Below, in pieces: positions 1 to 11,788 of a DNA stretch of 64,000 nt (the first letter of the stretch is position 1; every line of letters starts with the position of its first letter). A program made the position numbers and the translations under genes. A model generated the notes under the pieces. That model was not told where the DNA came from. It saw only the letters and a program-made list of their open reading frames with translations, and made no database searches. The stretch covers positions 16,787,501-16,851,500 of the forward strand of contig CM051460.1 in the NCBI GenBank assembly GCA_028095005.1, given 5' to 3'. Origin of the DNA: Rhynchospora pubera. Lineage: Eukaryota; Streptophyta; Magnoliopsida; Poales; Cyperaceae.

Positions 1-3000
1 ATCCAAAGCAGCTCTGTTGATCACGATATCAGGTTAACTAAGGAGTTGCAAAGACATTACAATCAGTGTCTCCAGGAGGTCGAGTCTTATTGGGCACAGA
101 GAGCACGCATTAAATGGGCCCAGTGTGGGGATAACAACTCTCGTTTTTTTCACATAGCAGCATCCTCTAGGAAACGTAAGAACAGAATTAACTCTATCAC
201 CAATGAGTTAGGCCAGGTAATTTCTGTTGAAGCTGAAATTCGAGCCAGAATTAACTCTATCCAACCCATTAGTCTACATGCCTCTCTTGCTTTTCCAACA
301 GTGCATCACTGTTTTATTCCTATCCTATGCTTATAGAGCACCCGCCTGATAGTAAGATTTCTCACACTCTCTTCTTGCTCCACCCTGATAGAGTAGCTGG
401 GCCCGATGGAATGAATGCTCGTATTTTTCAAAAATATTAGGGCATACTTGGGCCAGCAGTTATAAATCAGATACACCAGATTTTTACTTGCTTTACTTCC
501 CTCCTGAAATAGCAAGATCTAACCTCATTCTAATTCCTAAAAAGGATAACCCAGTGGAGGTAACTGATTACCGTCCGATCAGTGTTTGCAATGTGATTTA
601 CAAGATGGTCTCTAAGTTGCTAGCAAAGCGAATGCAGCCTTTTATCCCGTCCCTTGTTGCGCAGAACCAAACAGCTTTCACACCGGGAAGAGATATCTCG
701 GATAATGTGATTGTCTTTCATGAGATTTTACACTCATTCTCGACAGCATCTTACAAGCAAAACTCTTTTTGCTACAAATGTGACATGTCTAAAGCGTTCG
801 ACAGAATGAAATGGCCTTTCGTGAGCTGGGTTTTGCGTATGTATGGGTTCCCTGATCTGTTCGTATCATGGGTCATGTCTTGTGTCACTTCAGCAAGATA
901 TTCTATTTATTTTTTTATGGTAGCTCTGATGGTTTTTTCCTCCCTACGTGTGGGCTGAGGCAAGGATGTGCATTATCTCCATATATCTTTATCTTATGCA
1001 TGGATGTTCTCACAAGGATGCTTATGCAAGATACAATTGAGGGAAAATTAAAAGGGGTTCAGTTATCAAGAAATGGCCCGGTCTTGAATACTTTCCTTTA
1101 TGCGGATGATCTCCTTATCTTTGGTGAGGCATCAGTTGAAGAAGTGCAAAGAGTAGTCCTCACCCTTGCGCACTTCTGTGCTATCTCGGGGCAACAAATT
1201 GGTCATTGCAAGTCAAAAGTTTGGTTCTCTCAAGTGACCCCTCAGCCGATGCGAAATTATGTGATGAATGCTCTTAATGCCTCCTCAGCAACCCCTACGG
1301 AGGTGTACCTTGGGTCTCATGTAGCTGCCCGTTCTCCCTCACACTTTCAACCTTTGGTCAACAGAATCAAAAGCAAACTTCAAGGTTGGAAAGCCACCTT
1401 CTTATCTCCAGCGGGTAAGCTTACACTTATCAAAGCTGTTATCGAACCCATGCTCTTACATGCTATGTCAACTGCCACTCTCCCCAAGAAAACACTGAAC
1501 ACAATCCAGTCAAGGATCCGCTCCTTTTTCTGGTCCTCAAAGAATCAGAATAAAATGCCTATGGTTGCATGGAATAAAATAACCAGGCCCAAAATGTGTG
1601 GGGGTGTAGGTCTCAGAGATTTAGCTATGCTTAACACGGCTTTTAATCTCAAATGTCTTTGGAAGTTAGCATCCAATTCAACAGCTTTGTGGGTGCAGCT
1701 TTCAAAGGCTAAATACTTGAAGGATGAAAGTGTGTGGTTTACAACTAGGAGAAACAGATGCTCTTCTCTTTGGAGGGCAATCATTGATGCTCGTCAACAT
1801 ATGCAAAACCATGTCACATGACAGTTTGGGGACGAGCTAGCTTGCAAAGTTTTTGGACAACCTTGGCATGATCTTTGGAGACTGGTTAAATTCTCTTCGG
1901 GGAGGCAGAAAATTTTAAGGGTCTCGGATCTACTTAGCCAGACAGGTGAGTGGGATAATGAAAAACTAATACAGGAATTTGGCTTTGCTACAGCTCTGTT
2001 TATTGCCATCTCTGTCAGGCCGCCTATAGTCAACACGGGAAGAGAGGATAAGCTAATCTTCTCATATGCCAGGAATGGCCAATTCACTCTTCGCAAAGCT
2101 TATCAGTTGGTTGCCTCTGAAGCTACTTCACACAGTTTCCATCCTGACATTCTTAAAATAATCTGGCATACTCCGGACATCTTGCCACGGGTAAGGCTAT
2201 TCCTATGGAAAGCTTTGCACAATAGCTTGCCCCTTGGTGATACTATAGGGAGGCGAATCGCAAACGTGGCACGGCCATGCGCTTTGTGTGGATTCCCAGC
2301 CGAGACCTTGCAGCATGCACTCTTCACGTGTCCATGGGCTAGGGCTCTCTGGCTTGCCTCATCCTTGGGAATGCGTACTGATATGCTACCTGATAATGTG
2401 CCGGATTTGCTTAGTGCAGTATTGAGTGGATTGGATGAGTGTCAGACCTACTTAGTAGCTAATCATTTGTGGGTCCTTTGGAAGCTACGGTGCAAGAAAA
2501 TTTATGAGGGAAAGAAAGCAAAACCTGAACAGTTCTTATCCTTGGTAGCATCATATGAAAAACTGCAGGTTGATGCCAGGCTTCTTGTTGGTCGACTAGT
2601 TGTTCCCTTTCCTGATCGGGCTCGGTCAGGGGTAACTATGTGTCAAGTTGATGGTTCGTTTTATGACCCCAGTTTGGTAGGATGGGCATATTTACTAGCT
2701 GATGAGAGTGGAAGTTTGAAGGAGTATGAATGGAAATCAGGGTACTTATCTTCTGCGCTTCATGCAGAGATTATGGCCTTACAGCATGCTGCAACTTTGG
2801 TAATTAACAAAGGTATCACTGAGTGTGTGTTCAACACTGATTGCATCACTTTGAGCAAGGTTATTAACAATTTACTGCAGGCGGACCAGCTAGAATGGAG
2901 GGTTTTTCATAATTTGCTTAATGTAATGTATCTTTTTAAAACTAATCCAGGTTTTAGTTGTGTGCATGTCCCAAGGAATCGACTTGTGCTGGTGGATGGG

Positions 3001-3146
3001 TTAGCTAAGTATGCAAGGCAGAATAGGTTTAGTTATGTGGGTTTTACGTTTCCAATTTTGCCTTTTGAGTCTTATAATTCTTTGACTTTTTAATCATATG
3101 TGCCTACGGGTTTGATATCAAAAAAAAAATAAATAAATAAAATAGA
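1..3146 (+). mobile_element. Decayed L1-type LINE (reverse transcriptase, zinc knuckle, RNase H, poly(A) tail)
   Basis: Non-LTR retrotransposon whose 5' part lies outside the window. Positions 46-290 encode the conserved stretch before the reverse transcriptase (WAQ.ARIKWAQCGDNNSRFFH). The RT domain runs from about 520 to 1300 and shows DYRPISVCNVIYK, CDMSKAFDRMKW, LRQGCALSP and the catalytic FLYADD near 1096. A zf-RVT segment (CALCGFPAETLQHALFTCPW) follows near 2280, and an RNase H domain from about 2640 to 3030 (QVDGSF, LHAEIMAL, NTDC). The coding frame is broken by a TAG near 439, a frame change near 900-960 and a TGA at 1819, so it is dead. An A-rich tail follows the last stop at 3093 and fits target-primed insertion. 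Target-site duplications were not identified. Confidence 0.93.
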
Positions 3147-3249
3147 ACCATGAACCCAAAGTCTATTTAAAAAAAGAAAAAAGAAAAACACTGGTCCCTA
3201 CCGGGAATGTTTGAGTTTGACGAACAGAGGGAAACTTTTGAGGGAACGA

Positions 3250-3375
3250 AAAAGGAAGCGCTCAAACGCGTTAAAAGTATCATATATATTGAGGATGTTA
3301 CGTGTTATCGATGTTATCGATGTTATAAGGGAAGCGCTCAAACGCGTTATCGATGTTACGTGCCATCAATTTTCT
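3250..3375. repeat. Short local duplication (GGAAGCGCTCAAACGCGTTA twice; ATCGATGTTA repeated)
   Basis: The 20-base string GGAAGCGCTCAAACGCGTTA occurs at about 3254 and again at about 3329. Between them are three or four copies of a TTATCGATG unit. It looks like a local tandem duplication at the edge of the next foldback element. No coding function is visible. Confidence 0.6.
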
Positions 3376-3722
3376 ATCGATTTATTTTTTAAAATTCAAA
3401 TTCAAACAGTCGATCCAAACTGTTCAAATTATCATAATATTGAAATTCTCTTGAAACTAAATTTTACATTTTTTTCAAAATTTTTTGCTATTTATTTATT
3501 ATGATATTTTCAAATTGGAGGATTTGAAATACTCTAATCATAATGTTTTTAAAAGTATATCATAATAAATAGTAAAAAAATTGAAAAAATATAAAATTTT
3601 ATCTTCAAAGATATTTCAATATGGTAAACAACTTGAACGATTTGGATTCATCATTTAAATTTTGGGTCTCAAAAAATAACTTGATGGCACGGGACCCTCC
3701 GTGCCATTGATGGCACGTTAGC
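3350..3722. mobile_element. Foldback (long inverted-repeat) MITE, copy 1
   Basis: The left half (ACGTGCCATCAA at the tip, GATCCAAACTGTTCAAATT and ATATTGAAATTCTC inside) is mirrored by the right half (AGATATTTCAATATGG, AACGATTTGGATTC, then TTGATGGCACGT). The two arms could pair over most of the element, with an AT-rich centre. The inner motifs are shared with foldback elements at 29158, 43885 and 54557. No coding capacity. The outer limits are approximate. Confidence 0.65.
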
Positions 3723-3739
3723 CATCCTCCATATATATT

Positions 3740-4640
3740 TTCCGTATATTTTTATTAACCAAGTGTTGGAATACAGAAAATATAAGTAGAGAACAAATTA
3801 TTATAAGATTATTGCTAGCTCTTCACTTTTGAGCTAGTAAAGAAATTAGTAATCAAAACTAAGAAAAAGAAGAAATCGGTAACAAACTAACAATACATAT
3901 TAAATTATTCGTTTGATCGTTCTGTTTATTTTTGGTCAAAATGAAAAACTACATGATTATATTTGTATTAGTATCTATTTTTTATATTCAAGTTAAAAAC
4001 AACTAATAGTAATTTCGTGTAGATGATTGATAAATTAAACTTAAATTAACTCACGGTACTTAAATTTACATCACGCGCGTGCCGAAACTTAAAATTAATT
4101 TCCCTTCTGATCCCGGCCATCCATCCTTTTTCATTCCCTTTAAAATTTTTCTTTCCAAACTCTTTATGTTTTTTGATCGAACAAAAAAGTGAACTGTCCG
4201 ATTGTCCGAATTAGGGTTCTTCAATCATGTGTGTCATGTTGTGTCGTGTTAAACACGATCGTATTGGAGTCTTGTGTCGTGTTGTGTTGACAAGAATTAT
4301 TTTTTTATAATCGTGTTGTGCTAAATGGTGAAATGAGCTAACACGACACTTATTTTGACAGACACGACTCGTGTCGTGTTGACATGTCGTGTTAATCGTG
4401 TCAGATTATTTTATTATTTTTAAAATAAAAATATTTAAAAATTAAAAATAAAGGAAAAAATTTTACTCAAACACTAATCCAAACTCATGTTTCCCAACTG
4501 TTATGTACTTCTGTGATTCCGAAAAAATCAGGGATGGTTGCGAAAGAAGACCATTCTGATTCATCTTTTTTTTTTGAGAACCCATTCTGATTCATCCGGA
4601 AGCCCAAAGAGAAGTAAACGAAATTTTAAACACTCAAGTG
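3740..4640. repeat. AT-rich spacer with degenerate GTGTCGTGTT repeats
   Basis: Upstream region of the NAC-like gene. From about 4205 to 4405 the motif CGTGTCGTGTT and its complement AACACGACA recur many times on both strands, a pattern typical of small non-autonomous DNA transposons. The rest is AT-rich with no coding signal I can support. Confidence 0.45.
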
Positions 4641-4935
4641 GGCTGGTTGCCACTCAAAAACACTTCTTTGGACCCGGTACTCTTTAAATGCGTGGTAACA
4701 ATCACTGTAAGGAGGAGGAGGGCGAATTGGTGTTGCTGGCGTCCCTGTACACCAGGTGCAGAACTTTCGTTCTTTCCTTCTCTTTGCCCCAAGCCCCCAT
4801 ATATTCCAGGGAGGGGGAAGGAGGAAGAACACACTGTTTTAAGTAGCACTGACGAAGCCTCTCCGGGATCCACGAACACGGCTGCACTCGAACTCTCACT
4901 TGTAAGTGTATCAAGTAGCAGCTTTATCTCCGATC

Positions 4936-7900
4936 ATGAAGGCATCAGGTGCGTTTCGTATCATTCATTCCAATGGAATCACCGTTCGATTCTTAATATT
5001 TTCATAACTATGATCCCGATTAATGAATCTTTTTTCCACTTCCTTTTTTGTTATTGTTCTCCAAATTTGAAATCACGTCTTGTATTTCTTCTGTTTTCCA
5101 AAGCTTGCTTTTCCGACTTCTATTTTTAATTTTATTTATTTTTTCTTTTGTAAAAGAGGTGGGATATATATACACCATGCACCCTGTTTCCCTTACTGGT
5201 GCAATACGTACCTTTTAGTTATCTGACATTAATTTATTTTCTATTTCTATGAGGAAAACAGATGAACAGTACTTACGCGAGAGAATATTGCCCATTTTTA
5301 ATGCCTTGGCTGTGTTACAAGTGAAGGGTTTACCGGCAGACTTCGACCACTTTAAACCTGTCATCGATATATACGAGACAGATAATGATCATCCAGCATG
5401 TAAGCATTATTGAACAAGCATTTGTAACTGAAAAATTAGTTAACGTAAAACTACTCATACTCAGCAAGATGTTATATCATATGTTTGTTGTACAGATGAT
5501 TGGGAGACAAAATTAGGGAACAAAGATGAAGCCTGGATAATTACGCATTTACACTATTCTAAATGTGGAGCCATTCGAACAACGTCAAGGGGTCGTAGTT
5601 GGAATTCTCGGCGGGGAAGGCAAGAAAAGAAATTAACAAATTACTCCAGCAGTGATTTTCCAGAAGATTTGAAAATTTTCGCTTGGAAGGAAGACCTTTA
5701 CAATCTTAGAGAAAAAAATAAAGGGCAGGCTGCAAATGGTGATCAAGGGCATTCTAAATATACAATGCACGAGCACACACCGAAAGAGGATAAGGTAATT
5801 AATACATATGAAACCAGTTTTCGAAGGAAACAGTTAGCTTACATTCTTACAATTTGTACTTATAAAGGTTTCTAACACTTCACTACGTTGCAGCCCAGGT
5901 TTGCCTTATGCAAAATTAGTCTAAACAAAGAGGCTGCGCAGAAGAGACAACCTCAAAAATTCCATCCTCATAAGGACCCGGTAATTTTTAACATCTTTCT
6001 CTATATTTCACAATATTATAGCTTTCATAGATAAAATATATCCTTTAATTAGGCTGCATTTTATTTTTCCTTATTTTGTGAATACCAACAGCTTAGTTAA
6101 TCGCTCGTTAATTAATCAAACTAGCTAGTTTTCAAAGTAAACAATGGCTTTCTTTCTTTGAAACTGTATTTTTCAGTTTTTGTCATTTCACTCCATTGCA
6201 GCCACAGTATGACTCATGCAAAATTAGTCTTAAAATAATAAGATGTTGTTAGTAAAAGTAACGACCTAGTGGATCGCTGGCAAGGCCAGCAGACCGCCAG
6301 AATCAGATCTAAACAGACCTTGTCTAATCAGATCGACTCCTATATATAACCTTCCATAACCGTCCAAGTTCTCTATGTTGCTGCGAATCTGAGTGTTCCA
6401 CCATAGAAAAAGAAAGAGGGTTAGGTTTGAGAGGGAGGAAGTCAATTGAGTGTTTGGAGCAATCGGGTTGTACACGCACAAGTAGATCGGCACTTAGAAT
6501 CGTAGAAGGTGATGCTATGTCCTAACTTGAGATTGTGGTGTACTAGTTGCGTACGGAAGAAGACAAAAATTGCAAGACCGAACTTCGACAAAAGTATAGA
6601 CGTTCGATCATTTCCGTTGCGATATATCGAGTTATTGTATTTACATAATGGGTGCGTTTGGATAGGTGTGGGAAGAAGGGAAGAAGGGAAGAAGTAGGAA
6701 GAAGTATTGAAAAGTGTGTAATTTTGTGAAGAGTTTGGATTGTTTATAATTTTTTTTCTTCTTCTTCCTTCTTCTTCTTCTTTCTTCCAACGATCCAAAC
6801 GCACCCAATCATAGAAATATATGTGCCTATTGATTTGTACCGAGTTAAACCCTCAGATGCACAAGAGAAACGACATCAGGAATTCGTTCCAGAAAAGCGC
6901 CAAGTAACCGTGTTACTTTCTCAAAGAATTCTAATTGCAATTTAGCATGCTTTGATCAAAATGATTTTTAAGATTTCATTGGCTCTAAATAATAATAATA
7001 AAATTCTGATCAAATAAAATCAAATTCATTCGTTTTGATAAAAAAATTTCTAATGTAATAAAATAAAATTCCATGTTAAAAAGTTATTCTAAACAAGGCT
7101 ATAGTCTTAATTATCTAAATATTCAAGAAATTAGCTACATAGGGAAAATATATGCTTTAGGCACTTTATTAATATATATTTTTTTTATGAATACCATCAG
7201 TTTGTTTGTAGAATCATTGAGCCTCAATTGTTTTGAGCCTGATACTCAAATAACCTATATTTGCATGGATATAGGTGCGAATTTATATCCTGTATAGTGT
7301 CGGTGAGGCGATTTGAAAATTTTCAAAAAGCTTTGATATAGATGCAGCGATATACATATATATATTTAATTTTTTTTTAATATGATGAGAATCGATGCAT
7401 ATAATTTTTTAAAAATTTTTATGTTTTTTTTATTTCAATCTTTTATTTCATTAAATATAATGAGAATTGGCGCATTGATATGAAAGTTTTAATTTTTCAT
7501 CAAGAACTTCATAAAGGTGCGTTTGGATCGTTGGAAGAAAGAAGAAGAAGAAGGAAGAAGAAAAAAAAATTATAAACAATTCAAACTCTTCACAAAGTTA
7601 CACACTTCCCAATACTTCTTCCCACTTCTTCTCTTCTTCCCTTCTTCCCACACCTATCCAAACAGAGCAAAAACCTGTAATAATTTGGAGCTTAAATTAA
7701 ATAATCGGATTTGCCACTTGACACATCCGATATGAGTATTGGCAAGTCAAATGTATTAGAATAATACGTATTGACTATTGAATGTAAATCGCACGAGTAT
7801 CAAATAAGTATCAATATCTGATATATATGCATCCCATATAGGTGCAGCGACATTTTAGAAGTATAAGTGCAACCCAGCAAAAAACAATAAACTAAAGGTG

Positions 7901-10900
7901 CAAATGTCATTTCCTATTATTCATTTCATTATTAATTATTGCAGAAAACTGAAGATGGATGTTTCACGAAGTTCGAAAAAGGAGAAACATCTTGTTCTGG
8001 TCCAATGGAGCAAGGTTAGTTTAAAGTTGTTATATTCACTAATTGTTTCCCTATTTTGTTATTTAACTGATGCTATATATGTGGCATATAATTATTACGG
8101 GGAAGTATTCCGATGCGACTCGGAGTGAAAATGTTTTGGTAGTCAGTGTACTAGCTCTTTTTTACAATTTTTTATATTTTTAGCAGTGGAGAGGGATGTA
8201 TTTCCTCAGTCCAAATCGATCCGTCATCCGACAACTGATTGTTTGGAACATAATGATGCTATTTTGTGTGTTAACAAATGAGCCATTTTTATAGAAAATA
8301 ACATTTTTTTTTAAGTCATAATATGTCTGTTAATATATATGATCCTGCAAACTTATAAATGCATGGACTGATCTAGGCCCTTGCTGCTGTAGGTTGTGAC
8401 TATAAACATTCAAACGGACAATACAGGACAGCACATGAGGTGAGAAATTACATCAGAACACATGTCATAAATAAATGCATTCTCGTTGCTGTTTCTTCAT
8501 TTACTTGAAAACAAAACATATATATTATTATTGGGTACTATTCTTTTATTATATTTGTAGAGACGTGGGATTCAAGAAATTGCGGACAAAATAGATGAGC
8601 TTGGGCAATATTGTTCAAAGAGCCATATTATAGAGGTAAACAAATTGTTTCTTGGGACTAGAACCACATTAATACTTGTGTGTTTGGATGGAGGAGAATA
8701 AAGTTTGAATAAGAATAAGGATTAATTTTTTTATTTTTGTGCAACCCAAACAACACAAGAATAAGAAATTTGAACCTTTATTCTTATACTAACAAAATCA
8801 TGGTATAAGAATAAGAAATTTAGACAAACACGTATTTCGAGATTTCTTATTCTTATTTTTTATTCAACCATGTATCCAAACACGTATGATTTTGAATGAG
8901 TTCCATCTGTATTTAGCATTTTGTAATATAAATAGTGACATTGTGCATGACATCTCTTTTTCTCTATATTTTCAAATTTTTATCACAATTGCACCCGGCA
9001 AGAAATTGTGTTAAGCACAATTACAATAACTTTGTATTTAATTCTTACTTTTATCCAATAATCTTTTTTATTATATCTGAAAGAATTCCTTTGCAGAAAG
9101 TTCTTTCGTTTCTGGATTTACTGGTAGTCCCCAATAATGCCCCCGACAATGCAGTACCACGCAGCTCAAGCCGAATCAAGCGTACCACTCCAGCTCCTAT
9201 GAACAATAAGTAATATATTTCTAGCTCAAAACCTGCTAGCTATTTACTAAAAAAAGGACCCAATAAAATTGCAGATAGTCTCATTAGATCATATGTATGT
9301 ACTTCCAAAATTTAATTCAGTTGGTTTAATAGATGGCTGAGTTATACCTTTTATTACCTTGCTATGGTTGAATATATAGATTATAGCACTAGAAGTTTGC
9401 CTTGCTGTTCTGACAAATTTGAACAATTACAGTTGGATATCATATTGATATAGAATGAACTACTAGAATGAAACCAAATAATACGAGGAAAAAACTTGCC
9501 AGTCAGAATGAACTAATTCATTAATTGTGGAAAAACTATGAGGCATATATCAAACTGCTTCGAGGCCTATATCAAACTGTTTCTATATTAATTTTTACCC
9601 GTACCAGTTGCTATAACAGGTGGCCACCTGTTAGCCCAGACAAAAACGTAGGATATATTGCACCATATATATCTGCTATTATTCGTTTCCGGACAATAAG
9701 TTTGTGGCCTCACCGTTGCTAAATAATCAGAAGTTAAATTTACATTGTATAGCTTCTCTTGTTGACCAGTATCTATTTTCAGATATAAACGCTATAGTTC
9801 CAGTACTTCTACCAAGGAAAGATGCATGAATGGTAAATAATTATACAACACGAACACATAAGTTTTAACTCTATTAAGAGCATCACCAAATTGTTATTAT
9901 TTAATATGATGTATCCTGTGCTTTTTCAGAAAACGGGACTCATCTCACTATAGAACTAAAGGCCCAAAATCCCTGCAATAGTTTCCAGGTAATGTTATTT
10001 TTGAAGTATTTATGCTAAAATTGGTCAAATTGCTATAATGGGAAGAGAATGCTTCAAGTGTGCATACCTGACAAAAATAAGAACAACAGAGAACACAGCA
10101 CTCCCTAAATCTCCCTTCCCTCCCTTATGTTATTTCATACTCAAGAATTATTACGATCTGGTATCCTGCTACATATATGCGCACCAGACAAAAAAGGAAA
10201 TTGCTAAACATAGAAGACAACTATTATACAATCAGCTAGTCTAAGCAATAAAGATTACATTTCTATCTTTAGAAATTACCATATAGAAATAAATCAAATT
10301 AGAGGCGCCTAGATTCTTGTTGCCTCCTTTCTTTTAGCCTCTCCTTTTATGCATCAATAACGTATCAGCTTGCAATCCTGTAGCATATCAGACCTGCGAT
10401 CCAACAATACCAATTCATGTCAATGAGCAGTTCTTTGTTTGTTTACTTGGATGGTAGCCCTCAATAGAGATATCTAGCTCATGCTTAATGTCATTCTATA
10501 ATTCTAATTAAGTTTGCTTGACAAGTTAACTTAATCCTCTGTTCTCCGCAGATGGTCGAAATGAACCCTCACCAAAACAGCAACCAGATGAATAGCCCCA
10601 TAATAACTTCTTTGCCGACTATTCCTCAAGCCCCAAAGCCTGGAGAAATAAATCCAAATACAATGGAACAGGGTTCACCGAGATGCATTGCAGTCCAACA
10701 GACGAGTACAAGAGTTGCAGCTTCTACCAATGTTTTCACAAGTACGGCACTACACTGTCAACACATTGGAGGCCAAAACAGCACCATGATGAATATCCCC
10801 ACTAACAAATCCTTCCATCCTATTCCTGAAGCCTCAAGGTATGGAGACATGAACCCAAATACAACGGAACAGCAGGTCACTGCAGGCATGGTAGTTTGTA

Positions 10901-11442
10901 ACAACGGTTTCATGGGTATGATTCAACAGAACGTAGGTCAAAATAGCCCCCTGCTTCAACCTATAAACAATTCCCTCCACACTTCTCCTGAATTCCCAAG
11001 GTTTGGGAAGATGAACCCAGACACATTTGAACAAGGTTCACTAAGTTCCATTCCAGGCATGTCAGTCGGTGCTAGAATGACAGTGTTTCCTGATGGTCCC
11101 GTGAACACAACACAACAAAATGTCGGTCCAAATAGTATAATGATGAATTTGACCAATGGTAATTACCCCTCCACTATTCTTGATGGATATCCTGTAGAAA
11201 CAAACCCACATGAAATGGAACAGAGTTCGCTCGGACCCATTTCAGTGGAACCTGCTGGATTTGCGGCTCCTTCCAATGGTTTCACCAGTACAGGCACAGC
11301 AAGGCAAACTGGAGGCAGCAATAGCTTGATATATTCCTCCGGCAATAACGACCATGACTGTGGTTTTAATGGCTTTCTATCGGACTTTCTAAAGTTGGAT
11401 GACAATCAGTGGTTCAATTGGAAGGATGAGAATCTTCGGTAG
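4936..11442 (+). CDS. Divergent NAC-domain transcription factor-like protein (12 exons, ~641 aa)
   Basis: Exons read as 4936-4948, 5262-5399, 5496-5794, 5894-5980, 7945-8014, 8184-8269, 8393-8439, 8563-8635, 9097-9209, 9783-9832, 9930-9988 and 10552-11442. All junctions are GT-AG, phases agree, and the 1926-nt frame is open. The protein begins MKASDEQYLRERILPIF. Residues ~10-180 resemble a NAC DNA-binding domain: VIDIYETDNDHP (compare the family's E(V/I)D(V/L)YK.DPWDLP), DEAWIITH, TTSRGRSWNSRRGR (compare GYWKATG), YTMHEHTPKEDK (compare W.MHEY.L) and PRFALCKISLNKE (compare D.VLCRI.KK). The usual opening LPPGFRFHPTDEEL block is missing. The last exon encodes four N/Q/P-rich repeats. A transposon TIR supplies the stop (see 11440). 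The NAC family assignment is by motif only. The likely role is a nuclear regulator, or a relative that has lost DNA binding. Confidence 0.72.
6202..6252 (+). other. Duplicated start of NAC exon 4 (possible alternative terminal exon)
   Basis: This repeats the acceptor and beginning of exon 4 (5874-5925). Both have TTCACT..(A/G)TTGCAG followed by an exon that contains ATGCAAAATTAGTCT. In phase 0 the copy reads PQYDSCKISLKIIRCC and then TAG at 6250-6252. If used after exon 3 it would end the protein right after the NAC-like domain. It could equally be a dead partial duplication. Confidence 0.5.
6650..6806 (+). mobile_element. Short MITE with perfect 14-bp TIRs (GGGTGCGTTTGGAT)
   Basis: Begins GGGTGCGTTTGGAT and ends ATCCAAACGCACCC, a perfect 14-bp terminal inverted repeat enclosing an AAG/CTT-rich interior. 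It lies in intron 4 of the NAC-like gene. The target duplication is not clear, so the superfamily is left open. Confidence 0.8.
7516..7668 (-). mobile_element. Second copy of the same MITE, inverted
   Basis: Starts GGTGCGTTTGGATCGTTGGA and reads as the reverse complement of the copy at 6650-6806 almost throughout. The distal tip has decayed to ATCCAAACAGAGC. Both copies sit in the same intron about 710 bp apart in opposite orientation. Confidence 0.8.
8684..8888. mobile_element. MITE with TGTGTTTGGAT / ATCCAAACACG ends
   Basis: Imperfect inverted termini GTGTGTTTGGATGG and CCATGTATCCAAACACG flank a sequence rich in AATAAGAATAAG on one arm and CTTATTCTTATT on the other, so the element can fold on itself. 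It lies in intron 8 of the NAC-like gene and does not touch the inferred exons. Confidence 0.7.
10651..11367 (+). repeat. Four degenerate ~55-65-residue repeats in the NAC-like C-terminal exon
   Basis: In the last exon the phrase MNPNTxEQGS recurs at about 10651 (NPNTMEQGS), 10852 (NPNTTEQ), 11014 (NPDTFEQGS) and 11203 (NPHEMEQSS). Each is followed by a segment ending in (G)QNSxMMN or a similar string, and the first two repeats then reach a PEAS/PEFPR-(Y/F)G linker. The unit is rich in N, Q, S, T and P, like a low-complexity activation domain. The units are too diverged for recent duplication. Confidence 0.7.
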
Positions 11443-11741
11443 GCCTGTCTAAATAGAAAATAAAAACGTGATGCCGTTCCGTCAGAAACAAAACAGAATG
11501 TGGCATCAATTTTCTCTCCAGTTTTAAAAAAAGAACGAAAACGGAACAGATAATTATACCGTTTTATCGAAATAAAATACAGAAATTAGGAATTATACTG
11601 AAAAAATGTCATGTGGCATCAATTTTCACTGCAGTTTCAAAAACGAAACGGAAACAAAATAGTTATTTTGATTCCGTTTCTGAAATAGAACGAAAATAGA
11701 ATGTGGTATTTCGTGAGCGTTTGGCACGTTTGCCAGGCCTA
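11440..11741. mobile_element. hAT-type MITE inserted in the end of the NAC-like coding sequence
   Basis: The 302-bp element starts TAGGCCTGTC and ends GCCAGGCCTA (reverse complement TAGGCCTGGC). It is flanked by 8-bp direct repeats that differ at one base: ATCTTCGG at 11432-11439 and ATTTTCGG at 11742-11749. An 8-bp duplication and these tips fit the hAT superfamily. The interior has repeated GAAACGGAA-like motifs near both ends. Its first three bases, TAG, are in frame with the upstream gene and form its stop codon. Confidence 0.88.
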
Positions 11742-11749
11742 ATTTTCGG

Positions 11750-11788
11750 TCACATACGGAGGATGAAGATCTGTTACAAATCTTGTAA
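11750..11788 (+). pseudogene. Orphaned original C-terminus of the NAC-like protein
   Basis: Directly after the second target-site copy, the interrupted frame continues as 12 codons (SHTEDEDLLQIL) and a TAA. Removing the element and one target copy gives an uninterrupted frame from exon 12 into this tail, so it is most likely the ancestral end of the protein. The tail is acidic and ends in hydrophobic residues. Confidence 0.8.
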
